Shown: piece after piece, positions 36,910-45,900 of the stretch
Layout: the number at the start of each line of letters is the position of its first letter
Numbering within the stretch: position 1 is the first letter of the stretch
From: CBDCHC01 sp965217075
GTDB taxonomy: Bacteria > Pseudomonadota > Gammaproteobacteria > PS1 > Pseudothioglobaceae
Assembly (NCBI GenBank): GCA_965217075.1
Contig: CBDCHC010000001.1
Span: 124,001-188,000 of the forward strand
Length of the DNA: 64,000 nucleotides
Reading direction: 5' to 3'
Made by a program: the position numbers and the translations under genes
The notes under the pieces: model-generated
Seen by the model: only the letters and a program-made list of their open reading frames with translations
Database searches by the model: none
Told to the model about the DNA's origin: nothing

Positions 36910-38558
36910 TGTTAAAATTTTTTATATCTTTATTATTAATATTAAGCGTTAGTTGTCATCAACCACAAATTAAAACTAAAGCCAAAACTAAGACTACAAT
37001 AGATATAGTTAAGCCTGAGAAAGATATTAATATAGTAAAAAAAAATATAACTAATAAAAATATTAGTGTTATAAAAAGGGTAAATAATGATATTCGCCCT
37101 ATTAATTATTTTCTTTATAAAAATCGCAAAGACTTAACTAAAATAATTAAAAAAACTGCAGTAAATGACAATATATGGCAATTAATTGCTGCTAATTACA
37201 GCCTAACTGGTTATAATAAATTTAAATACCTAAAATGGCATATAAAATGGTTTGTAGATAACCCTGATTATCTAACACGAGTAACTAAAAGAGCAACGCC
37301 ATATTTATATTTAATATTTGATTTAGTTAAAAAAAATAATATTCCCTATGAAATAGCACTACTGCCTATTGTTGAATCAGCATTTGATCCATTTGCTCAT
37401 TCATATGGTAGTGCTGCTGGTTTGTGGCAATTTATTCCATCTACAGCTAAATTATATGGTTTACAGCAAAATTTTTGGATAGATGAAAGACGAGATATAA
37501 TTAAATCTACTAAAGCCGCTATTAAGTATTTAAAAAATTTAAATAAATTGTTTAAAGGCGATTGGTTGCTGGCGATTGCTGCTTATAACTCTGGACCTGG
37601 TAGAGTGCAAAAAGCTATCAAAAAAAATAAAAAATTAGGCAAGGCAACAGATTTTTGGCACCTAAATTTACCAGTGGAAACTATGGGTTATGTGCCCAGA
37701 CTACTTGCTGTTGCTGAGTTAATAAAATATCCGCATTTGTACTACCAAACTATTACAAAAATTAATAATAAAAAAATAGTAAATAGTGTTACTCTTGATT
37801 CTCAATTAGATTTAGCATTAATAGTTAAATGGAGTACTTTAAATATTGATGAAATTTATAAGCTAAATCCTGCCTTAAATAAGTGGGCTACCCCTTATGG
37901 CATATATAATTTATTATTACCTGTTAAAAATATCACAAGATTTAAATACAATTTATTAACTTACCCAAAAAATAATAGAGTAAAGTGGCTAAGGCATAAA
38001 ATTATAGCAGGTGATAGCATTATTAAATTAGCAAAAAAATATAATATCTCTGTCAATCTTATAAAAAAAATAAATAAATTAGCTGCTAATAAAATTATTT
38101 TAGGTAAATATTTAATTATTCCTGTTGCTCTTAAACAAAATATTTATTATCATGCACAACAAAAATCACCTAATAAAAAATACAATACCAAGATAACATA
38201 TGTTGTTAAAAAAGACGACACATTATGGGCTATTGCTAAAAAATATCAAACATCTGTTAATAACCTAGTTAGATGGAATAAATTATCTTCAAAAACTAAA
38301 ATTAATATTGGTGATAAATTTATTATTTGGCAACAAAATAAATTAAAGACAGAGGAGTTGTTAATTAGAACTAAAATACAATCATTTAAGATCAAAAAAA
38401 TATCTTATACTATAAAAGATGGAGATAACTTATCATCTATTGCTAATAAATTTAATACAAGTAGTGAAAATTTAATAAAATTAAACAATATAGATATAAA
38501 AAAAGTCCTTAAAATTGGAGAAAAAATACAAATACAAATATATTATGGCAATAAATAA
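36909..38558 (+). CDS. mltD: Membrane-bound lytic murein transglycosylase D (lipoprotein)
   Basis: A 549-residue lipoprotein. I chose the GTG at 36909 because GGAAAG lies eight bases upstream and it gives a compact type II signal, MLKFFISLLLILSVSC; ATG at 36888 is the alternative. The SLT domain has the catalytic glutamate in LPIVESAFDPFAHS, then AAGLWQFIPSTAKLYGL and AAYNSGPGRVQKAI. Three LysM domains follow at about 360-405, 425-470 and 495-540 (first two show AGDSIIKLAKKYN and KKDDTLWAIAKKYQ). It cleaves peptidoglycan to anhydroMurNAc products, the substrate route for AnmK. Confidence 0.94.
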   Translation: MLKFFISLLLILSVSCHQPQIKTKAKTKTTIDIVKPEKDINIVKKNITNKNISVIKRVNNDIRPINYFLYKNRKDLTKIIKKTAVNDNIWQLIAANYSLTGYNKFKYLKWHIKWFVDNPDYLTRVTKRATPYLYLIFDLVKKNNIPYEIALLPIVESAFDPFAHSYGSAAGLWQFIPSTAKLYGLQQNFWIDERRDIIKSTKAAIKYLKNLNKLFKGDWLLAIAAYNSGPGRVQKAIKKNKKLGKATDFWHLNLPVETMGYVPRLLAVAELIKYPHLYYQTITKINNKKIVNSVTLDSQLDLALIVKWSTLNIDEIYKLNPALNKWATPYGIYNLLLPVKNITRFKYNLLTYPKNNRVKWLRHKIIAGDSIIKLAKKYNISVNLIKKINKLAANKIILGKYLIIPVALKQNIYYHAQQKSPNKKYNTKITYVVKKDDTLWAIAKKYQTSVNNLVRWNKLSSKTKINIGDKFIIWQQNKLKTEELLIRTKIQSFKIKKISYTIKDGDNLSSIANKFNTSSENLIKLNNIDIKKVLKIGEKIQIQIYYGNK

Positions 38559-39208
38559 TGAATAACCTACCTATTATAAAAATTAGCTTAGCAGCTTTAG
38601 TTATATTGCTAAATAATTATAAAAAAATAATTACAATATCTATTATACCAATATTAATGACGCTACCTATGTTAGCTACATTAAGCACTATATTGCAAGA
38701 TTTTATTCCTAATCAAACTACCATCTCTGAGATAAATGTATCAAATATATTTATCTTATATGTTGTGTTGTTTATTTATGGATTTTCAGCACTACATATA
38801 AATCTTTATAGATTGTTAATTTATGGTAATAATAGTATTTTTAATTTTTCTATAATACCCTTTACTATAGTTATTAAATTTATTGCTATTTATATATTAA
38901 TATCTATTATGACTTTAGCGCCAATAGTTCTGCAATTAAGCATACTACAGCCATTTATATTTATACTTATAGCGCATTTTATGTTAAATCTAGTACTAAT
39001 AGCATTAGATAAAAAACTAACTATAAAACTAAATTTTATTCAACGAGTTAATATAGCTATTTTACAATTTATCATTCCAATGTTTATTTTACTAATAGTC
39101 TCTTTAACCAATATTACTGCCTTAATTATCATAGCTAAAATTATTTTAATGTATTGGTCAGCTGTAAATCTTACTATAATTTTTACTAGAATATATCCAC
39201 AAAACTAA
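38558..39208 (+). CDS. Hypothetical polytopic membrane protein
   Basis: A 216-residue, very hydrophobic protein with about six predicted membrane segments: residues 8-24, 28-48, 66-86, 104-130, 132-152 and 172-200. Its start shares one base with the mltD stop, so it is co-translated at the end of the long plus-strand series. I recognise no family and no catalytic residues. The amino-acid composition (Ile/Leu-rich) reflects the AT-rich genome. Confidence 0.65.
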   Translation: MNNLPIIKISLAALVILLNNYKKIITISIIPILMTLPMLATLSTILQDFIPNQTTISEINVSNIFILYVVLFIYGFSALHINLYRLLIYGNNSIFNFSIIPFTIVIKFIAIYILISIMTLAPIVLQLSILQPFIFILIAHFMLNLVLIALDKKLTIKLNFIQRVNIAILQFIIPMFILLIVSLTNITALIIIAKIILMYWSAVNLTIIFTRIYPQN

Positions 39209-39226
39209 CAACTTAATTACTGGTAA

Positions 39227-39787
39227 TTAAATATATTTACTATAAGACACTCTAGTTGGTACAATAAATTTATGTTGTTTTTCAATTGAAATTATCATCT
39301 GTGTATCTTTAAACTTATCAGTTGTACTTGCACTAAGGATAATACTCTTGCTCCCTTGCTCTGGCAACATAGCTATTAATTGAAATTTATTATCTTTTTT
39401 AAGCCACAATACACATACTTCATCTACTGCAATTTTTGGCGGCTTAACAGCTGTTATTGATAATTTATTATTATATAAAGCAATATCCCAGCCAGTATCA
39501 TAACTACTTGCTATAATAGTATTGCTACTTATATTAAAAGTTGTAAGCAATGGTGCTATTAATATTAAAATAAATAATTTATAAATTTTTATATATTTAT
39601 TTAGTTTATTTTTCCATATTTGTTTATTAATTTTCCTCCATACAACCTTAGCCTCATCTTTATTAATTGGTGCTATAATATTTAATATAGTTAATTTTTC
39701 ATTATAACTTTTTACTTGTTTATGCTGTTGCTTAGTACTTATTAAGCCTAAAGCATATTCATAATTATAAATTTCATCTTTATTCAT
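39227..39787 (-). CDS. RskA-like anti-sigma factor
   Basis: A 186-residue protein with a short cytosolic N-terminus (MNKDEIYNYEYALGLIST), a membrane helix at about 70-92 and a periplasmic C-terminal domain of the RskA/anti-sigma-K type (GWDIALYNNKLSITA, DEVCVLWLKKDNKFQLIAML). Its start overlaps the sigma gene stop as ATGA, which fixes 39787 as the start. The family binds a cognate ECF sigma factor at the membrane. It is shorter than typical (about 230) but reads through. Its partner gene is broken, so it is probably functionless or an orphan. Confidence 0.72.
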   Translation of the reverse strand: MNKDEIYNYEYALGLISTKQQHKQVKSYNEKLTILNIIAPINKDEAKVVWRKINKQIWKNKLNKYIKIYKLFILILIAPLLTTFNISSNTIIASSYDTGWDIALYNNKLSITAVKPPKIAVDEVCVLWLKKDNKFQLIAMLPEQGSKSIILSASTTDKFKDTQMIISIEKQHKFIVPTRVSYSKYI

Positions 39788-40232
39788 AAATAGCCTTCTA
39801 TACATTTTTTCAATTGTGGTAAAGAGCGTATAATCATAGATTTAATAGTATTAACTGGTTTGCCAATAATTACCGCGATTTGTTTATATGTTTGATGCTT
39901 AAAATATGCTAAAAATATTATATCTCTAACTTCTATTTTTAATTGCTGTAAGCAAGCTCTTAGCTCTTTATTTTGTAATTGCTCTAAAATAGAAATTTGC
40001 TTATCATTAATAATATTTAAATCAAAATCAACTACAATATCCAATTGTTTTTTTTGCGTAAATAATCAATGCTATGATTACGAGCAATATTTATCATCCA
40101 AGTAAGTGGAGCAGATTTATTACTATTATAATTAGTTAAATTATTATAAATTTTCATAAATACCTCTTGTAAACATTCTTTGGCAAGCTCTTCATTTCTT
40201 AATATACGCAAAATTATGCCATATAGTTGCAT
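39784..40232 (-). pseudogene. ECF sigma factor, frameshifted
   Basis: Two overlapping frames together make one ECF sigma factor. The N-terminal part (40032-40232) holds region 2 (ILRNEELAKECLQEVFMKIY, SAPLTWMINIARNHSIDYLR). The C-terminal part (39784-40044) holds region 4 (YKQIAVIIGKPVNTIKSMII). The break lies in an A8 run (T8 on the plus strand, 40048-40055). One added A would read RKKKQLDIVVDFD and join the two. Homology also continues upstream of the ATG (IYKLSY), with no start codon before the next stop, so the N-terminus is lost too. Such sigma factors control buf operons in other proteobacteria. Confidence 0.75.
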
Positions 40233-40434
40233 ATATGATAATTTATATATATCCTTAAAATGCCTAACTTTCTTATGTTACTCTATTTTGTCAAAATAAT
40301 ATTTAAGATTTTTTGTCATAATTGTTTTAAAAATTTAATATATAATAATTGTGCAATTTTTATTTATAAAATACGTATATTAGAATGTAGCTATTATTAT
40401 CTACATTTTATTTTAATTTATTTAAGGAGAAACA

Positions 40435-40677
40435 ATGAACAAAACAATTACCACAACTATAGCAATAATTGCATTAGGAGCAACTTTAAGCACTGCAGCT
40501 ATAGCAGGCAGCAAAGAAAAGTGTTATGGTGTAGTTGAAGCTGGCAAAAATGATTGTGCTACTAAAACCTAATCATGCGCTGGCACCTCAAGTGTAGATG
40601 GACAAAAAGATGCTTTTATCGCTGTACCAAAAGGTTTATGTGATAAATTATCTGGCGGTAGTCTTACTATCTCTTAA
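40435..40677 (+). pseudogene. bufA: Bufferin precursor BufA (DUF2282) with premature stop
   Basis: An excellent ribosome-binding site (AAGGAGA) precedes this 80-codon frame. It has a signal peptide (ATLSTAAIAG), then EKCYGVVEAGKNDCA and, past a TAA, SCAGTSSVDGQKDAF and VPKGLCDKLSGG. This is the DUF2282 pattern with four cysteines (codons 30, 41, 48, 69). Codon 46 is TAA (40570-40572); a CAA there would restore the frame, so one C-to-T change explains it. Known bufferins are copper-buffering ribosomal peptides modified on cysteines by BufB/BufC. Here only the signal and two cysteines would be made. Confidence 0.8.
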
Positions 40678-40683
40678 AATAAA

Positions 40684-40717
40684 TATTGCCTTTAATAATT
40701 AGTTGTTAAAGGCAATA
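40684..40717 (+). promoter_or_regulatory. Intercistronic stem-loop covering the rhodanese ribosome-binding site
   Basis: TATTGCCTTTAA and TTAAAGGCAATA form a perfect 12-bp inverted repeat with a 10-base loop, seven bases after the bufA stop. The 3' arm contains AAAGG, the only ribosome-binding-site candidate for the ATG at 40724. The hairpin could stabilise the bufA message, hold back the downstream genes or partly end transcription; no T-run follows on the plus strand. Confidence 0.6.
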
Positions 40718-40723
40718 AAAAAT

Positions 40724-41134
40724 ATGCCAATAATTCTACTATTCTTATTAAGCTTTAATACTTGGGCAAATTTTTCTACGATTAATGCTACTACATTAAA
40801 AACTGCTATAAAAAATAATATAACCGTAATTGATATAAGAAGAGCAGATGAGTGGGAGCGTTACGGCATTATTCCTAATTCTCATCAGTTAACATTTTTT
40901 GATAAAAATGGTAATTACAATGTAGCAAAATGGTTAGCTGAATTTAATAAAATTGTAAAAAATAAACAAGATAAATTTGTTTTAGTCTGTGCTCATGCTA
41001 TACGCACTAAAATTGTAGGTAATTTTTTAACTAATAAATTAAATTATACTAATGGGGCTGAATTAGCTGGTGGTATTACAGATGGCTGGATAGCAAAAAA
41101 ATTTAAAACTATTAAATTAAATAATCAAATATAA
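40724..41134 (+). CDS. Exported rhodanese-domain protein
   Basis: A 136-residue protein with a signal peptide (MPIILLFLLSFNTWANF) and one rhodanese domain: VIDIRRADEWERYGIIPNSH, the active-site loop VCAHAIRT (Cys then Arg) and LAGGITDGW. Periplasmic sulfur transfer is the likely family-level role; the acceptor is unknown. It sits inside the buf operon and is the only plus-strand gene there without a visible lesion. A TTG start at 40703 is possible but would sit inside the hairpin. The last base of its stop is the first base of bufB. Confidence 0.8.
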   Translation: MPIILLFLLSFNTWANFSTINATTLKTAIKNNITVIDIRRADEWERYGIIPNSHQLTFFDKNGNYNVAKWLAEFNKIVKNKQDKFVLVCAHAIRTKIVGNFLTNKLNYTNGAELAGGITDGWIAKKFKTIKLNNQI

Positions 41135-41961
41135 TGAGAAAAATACCAAATAACTGCGGTATTAGTTTGCGTTACCAACATTTAACACAGATTATTAATA
41201 CTAAACCAAAAATTGCTTGGTTAGAGGTGCATAGTGAAAATTTTTTTGATGATAATAAGCAAACATATCAATTAGAACAAATAGCACAACATTACCCACT
41301 TAGTATGCATTGTATTGGCCTTTCTATTGGTTCTAGTGATAAATTAAATAAAAATCACTTACATAAATTAAAGATAGCTGTAGATAGATTTAAACCAAAT
41401 TTTATTTCAGATCATCTTAGTTGGAATAGCGTAAATAATACCTATTTAAATGATTTATTACCAATACCATATACTAAAAAAGTTTATCTTTATTTGCTGA
41501 TAAAGTAAAACAAATACAAGATTTTTTAAATAGACAAATTCTAATTGAAAACCCGTCTTCTTATCTGCAATTTAAAGAATCCACTATAAATGAATGGGAT
41601 TTTTTTGCTGCACTGCCAGAGCTAACTAATTGCGGCTTATTAGTTGATAAATAATATTTTTGTTAGCTGTAAAAATCACAATTTTAATATAAATACCTAT
41701 TTAACAGAAATTAATAAAAAAGATGTTTTTGAAATACATTTAGCAGGTCACAGCATTAATACTTATGATAATAACGCTATATTAATAGATGATCATGGCT
41801 CTAAAGTAAGTGATAAAGTATGGGATTTATATAAAAAATCACTACAATTATTTGGCAAAAAACCAACCTTAATAGAATGGGATAATAATATTCCACCATT
41901 ACATACCTTAATCGATGAAAGCATTAAAGCTGAAAAAATTGCAACAACAATTTATAGTTGA
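41134..41961 (+). pseudogene. bufB: BufB (DUF692, MbnB-like oxygenase), two frameshifts
   Basis: Three frames together give a full DUF692 protein. The first part has WLEVHSENFF, SMHCIGLSIGS and FISDHLSWNS. The second has ILIENPSSYLQF and NCGLLVD. The third has NNIFVSC, EIHLAGHS, LIDDHGS and TLIEWDNNIPPL. The first break is a one-base loss near 41493-41495 (TTT expected TTTT). The second is a two-base loss at 41649, where GAT A AAT AAT should read the DVNN motif. All metal-binding motifs of this iron enzyme survive in pieces. BufB with BufC modifies precursor cysteines in known systems. Confidence 0.8.
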
Positions 41962-42445
41962 TATTATATCACCAAGCAATAATAGTGCTAACTATATTAT
42001 AAGCACTAATTTTAGCAGTAGTGCATTATTAAATATATATAGAAATAATTATTATAACAACCTAATTAGTGCTTTACGTGCTACTTATAGTTGCATTGAT
42101 AGGTTAGTTGGTACTGAGTTTTTTGATTTTATTGCTAAAAAATATATCAAAAAAAACCCCTCAATTAGTGGTAACATTATCGATTATGGTAATAATTTTG
42201 CAGATTTTATAAAAAATAGCACATATTGTAACAATCTACCCTATCTAGCAGATATCGCCAAATTAGAATATTATTATGATAGATGTTATTATCTTGGCAC
42301 AAAGGCTACATTATCATCAAAATATCCAATTATAAGTATTTGGCAATTAGATGAAAATAGTGAAAATATAAATATAAATAGTGGCGGCAATAACATTCGT
42401 ATTTATAGAAAAAATTTAAAAGTTATAGTGGAGAAAATATGTTAA
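41915..42445 (+). pseudogene. bufC: BufC (DUF2063), truncated
   Basis: A 176-residue frame, against about 250 in the family. LLNIYRNNYYNNLISALRAT, CIDRLVGTEFFDFIAKKY and LPYLADIAKLEYYYDR are typical of the DUF2063 N-terminal domain that recruits the precursor. After YYLGTK the usual LHP-containing stretch of about 30 residues is missing, and SSKYPIISIWQ follows directly. The frame stops after KVIVEKIC, where family members continue for many residues. The stop overlaps the doxX start. Reading through is possible, but the shortening suggests loss of function. Confidence 0.68.
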
Positions 42446-42875
42446 AAATTATTATATTACATAATACAATATGGAAAATAGTACATAAATATAGCCAAGA
42501 TACATTATTATTAATATTTAGAATATATATCTCTATGGCATTTTTTAGTTCTGGATTATTAAAAATAGGTAGTTGGGACTCAACTCTTTATTTGTTTGAA
42601 AATGAATACGAAGTACCATTATTACCATGGCAAATAGCAGCCTATTTAGGCACAGCCGCTGAGTTAATTTTGCCAGTATTTTTATCTATTGGTTTATTTA
42701 GTAGAATTATTGCTACTAAATTATTTCTTTTTAATATTGTCGCAGTAATATCATACCCAACTATTTGGCAAAGTGGTTTTTTTATGATCATAAATTATGG
42801 GGCGTGTTAATGCTTGTTAATATTATTTATGGTGGTGGCAAATTCAGCCTAGATAAACTTATTAAACTAAGTTAA
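42439..42875 (+). pseudogene. DoxX-family membrane protein, frameshifted
   Basis: The first frame (to 42810) encodes three of four membrane helices (LLLIFRIYISMAFFSSGLLK, AAYLGTAAELILPVFLSIGL). The rest of the protein (DHKLWGVLMLVNIIYGGGKF, then SLDKLIKL) is in another frame and ends at 42875. The break is in a T7 run (42777-42783); T8 would join the parts. DoxX proteins are regular partners of bufABC. The intact C-terminal codons argue that the break is recent. Confidence 0.75.
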
Positions 42876-42927
42876 TGATTATATACTTAGCAATACAACA
42901 TTATGCTATAAATTATACTATTATTTT

Positions 42928-42967
42928 ATAACAGCCACTTACAAATTAGCAGTTGTTATATTTTTTT
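42928..42967 (+). terminator. Probable intrinsic terminator after the buf operon
   Basis: TATAACA and TGTTATA form a 7-bp stem, extended by G-T and C-G pairs, followed at once by seven T. It lies between doxX and the end of the convergent giant gene. The low G+C of the stem makes this only moderately certain. Confidence 0.42.
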
Positions 42968-42979
42968 ATATTTAATATC

Positions 42980-45900
42980 TTATAACAACACAAAATCACT
43001 CTCTACAGCTATATAACTATTGCTTAACACAATATTAACTGTACTAGTACCAGCACCACCAGTGCCATCAATATCAATACTAATATTACCAGCAGTTGCA
43101 GTTACATAATCAGTAAAGCTATCACCAGCGCTATACCCATCTAATAATACAGCAATATCAATCTTATCAGTACCGCTGACAAAATCAGTAATGGTATCAG
43201 TGCCTGTATTGTTATATAAAAAGTGGAAAATATCAGCTCCAGTGCCACCAGTTAAAGTATCATTGCCAGCTCCGCCGTAGATATTATCAGCAGCACTACC
43301 GCCAATAATAGTATCATTGCCGCCAAGGCCATGAATGGTTTGCGCAGTAGTTGTGGCGCTTTTATCTGTAGCAGTAGTATCAGTAGCTGTATTATCTCCT
43401 ACAGTAAAACTATCATCATTAGCTTTAAGTGTAGCAGTAGTAGTCCACTTATAAGTATCTGTTAAATACTGCATAGCAGTAGCGTTAGAATATGTTATGG
43501 TAGCGCCACCTATAGAAACACCATTTTGCAGGCTAGTCTCACCATCAGCTGTGTTTATGTCTGCCCAGCCTGTAAGTGTTTTATCCATATTAGTAATTGA
43601 CATAGCAGATTTATTAAATATACCAGACATAGTAGTTACCTGAGATATATTCCAACTGCCTATGTCTTGATCAAAGATAATGGCACCATTAAACATAAAA
43701 CTCATATTAGTTACCTGATCTGTTTTCCAAGTGCTGATATCTGTATTAAATTTACTGGCACTATTAAACATACCTGACATGTTAGTTACCTTGCCTGTAT
43801 CCCAAGCGCTGATATTTGCGTTAAATTTAGTAGCAAACAAAAACATATTACTCATATTAGTTACCTTGGATGTATCCCAAGCGTCTATGTTTTGGTTAAA
43901 GTTGATGGCACCATTAAACATACCTGACATGTTAGTTACCTTGCCTGTATCCCAAGCGCTGATATCTGCGTTAAAGTTGTCGGAATTATTAAACATCCAG
44001 CTCATATCAGTTACACTACTTAAATTAGGTATATCAGTAATATCAGTAGGCATAGAAACTGAATTAACTACACGAGTAAATGCCCTATTAAAGCTTTGCC
44101 ATGCTGTGTTACCCCAGCTATCAATGCTTATTAATTGAGTGTTTTTATTATTCCAAGCACCACCAAAACTAATTACTGGATAATCACCAGTAATAGCTAT
44201 CTGATGATTACCAGCTGTAGCGTAGACATGAGTAGCGCTAGCTGTTTGAGAGCTCTCAACACTACCGTCACCCCAGTCTATAGTGTAATTATACTCATAA
44301 TCATTATTTACCCTAATCGTAACTGTTTCATTATCTGTACTAGTTTTCCAAGTACTAAGAAGAGGTGTTTGAACAAGATAATTAGCGCTAGTTGCTGTTA
44401 TTGTATTATTATTACCAGCTATATCACTATATGCGCCTACATCTACACTAATGTTATTAGCTGTACTTCCTGTAGCATTTGCTGTAAAGGTTGCTGTCCA
44501 TACTTTATTATCAGTTGTTGACTTAGTTAAACTAGTAATACTACCATTATCTGCTGTTATATCACTCAGAGCAAAATTTGCTATTTCTTCACTAAAAGTA
44601 AAGGTAACAGTTGTACTATTATTTACTGGAATAATAGTAGTATCTGTAGTAATTTCAAGTGTAGGAGCAGTAGTATCCACAGTAATATCAAGCGCACTAC
44701 TAGCTGCGCTGGTATTACCAGCGGTGTCTGTGGCTTTAGCACTTAGGTTGTTTACTCCTTCATTTAGTAGAGTAGTTAAAGTAGCGTTATAAACACCAGT
44801 AGTAGCATCTGCTGTAGCACTGCCTACTTCTATAGCGCCTCTATATATCTTAACTGTAGCGCCTGCCTCAGCTGTGCCAGTTATTGTTGGCTTGGTATTG
44901 CTAGTTATATTATCAGTAGTGTTGCTGCCAGTATCGCTTGCAGTTGCTAAAATAATAGTTGGGGTGCTTGGCGCTGTAGTATCAATGGTAATATTAAGCG
45001 CACTACTAGCTGCGCTGGTATTGCCAGCGGTGTCTGTGGCAATAGCTGTGAGCTTATGTGTTCCTTCATTAAGCGCAGTTACAGTAATAATATAATTACC
45101 ACTAGCATCTGCTGTAGCGCTGCCTACTTCTGTAGTGCCGTTATATATCTTAACTGTAGCGTCTGCTTCAGCTGTGCCAGTTATTATTGGGGTATTATCA
45201 TTAGTTATATTATCAGTATTGCTGCTGCCAGTATCGCTTGCAGTTGCTAAAACAATAGTTGGAATGCTTGGCGCTGTAGTATCAACGGTAATATTAAGCG
45301 CACTACTAGCTGCGCTGGTATTACCAGCAGTGTCTGTGGCAATAGCTGTGAGCTTATGTGTTCCTTCATTAAGCGCAGTTACAGTAATAATATAATTACC
45401 ACTAGCATCTGCTGTAGCACTGCCTACTTCTATAGCGCCGTTATATATTTTAACTGTAGCGCCTGCTTCAGTTGTGCCAGTTATTGTTGGCTTGGTATTG
45501 CTAGTTATATTATCAGTATTGCTATTGCCAGTATCGCTTGCAGCTGCTAAGTCAATAGTTGGGGTAGCTGGTGGTTCAAAGTCATAATTTTGAGTGCTAG
45601 TAGCTGCTGAGGTAGTAAGCGTTGCAGTAGCAACGCTATTAGCAGCGTCTGCGGCTACACTTACAGTTATACTGCCTTCTGAGTTTGGAGTTGGGGTTAC
45701 TGTTAAACTATAAGTAGTGCCAGAGCCTGTAAAGCTTCCTTTAGTGCCGTTATTTACGCTTATATCAGTAGCGTCAAAACCAGTTACTGCTTCGCTAAAA
45801 GTAAAGGTAAAGATAACATCGCCATCAGTACTATTGATTGTATCCTTGTTCTGGTTGTTAGTAATATTTAATGAGACTTTATCAACTACAGTGATGTTTA

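Noticed and set aside
40233..40434. ECF-type promoter (GTAAC/CGAA) for bufA and the sigma gene
   Set aside because: No convincing -35/-10 pair was found on either strand; only a lone GTAACA near 40280 on the minus strand.
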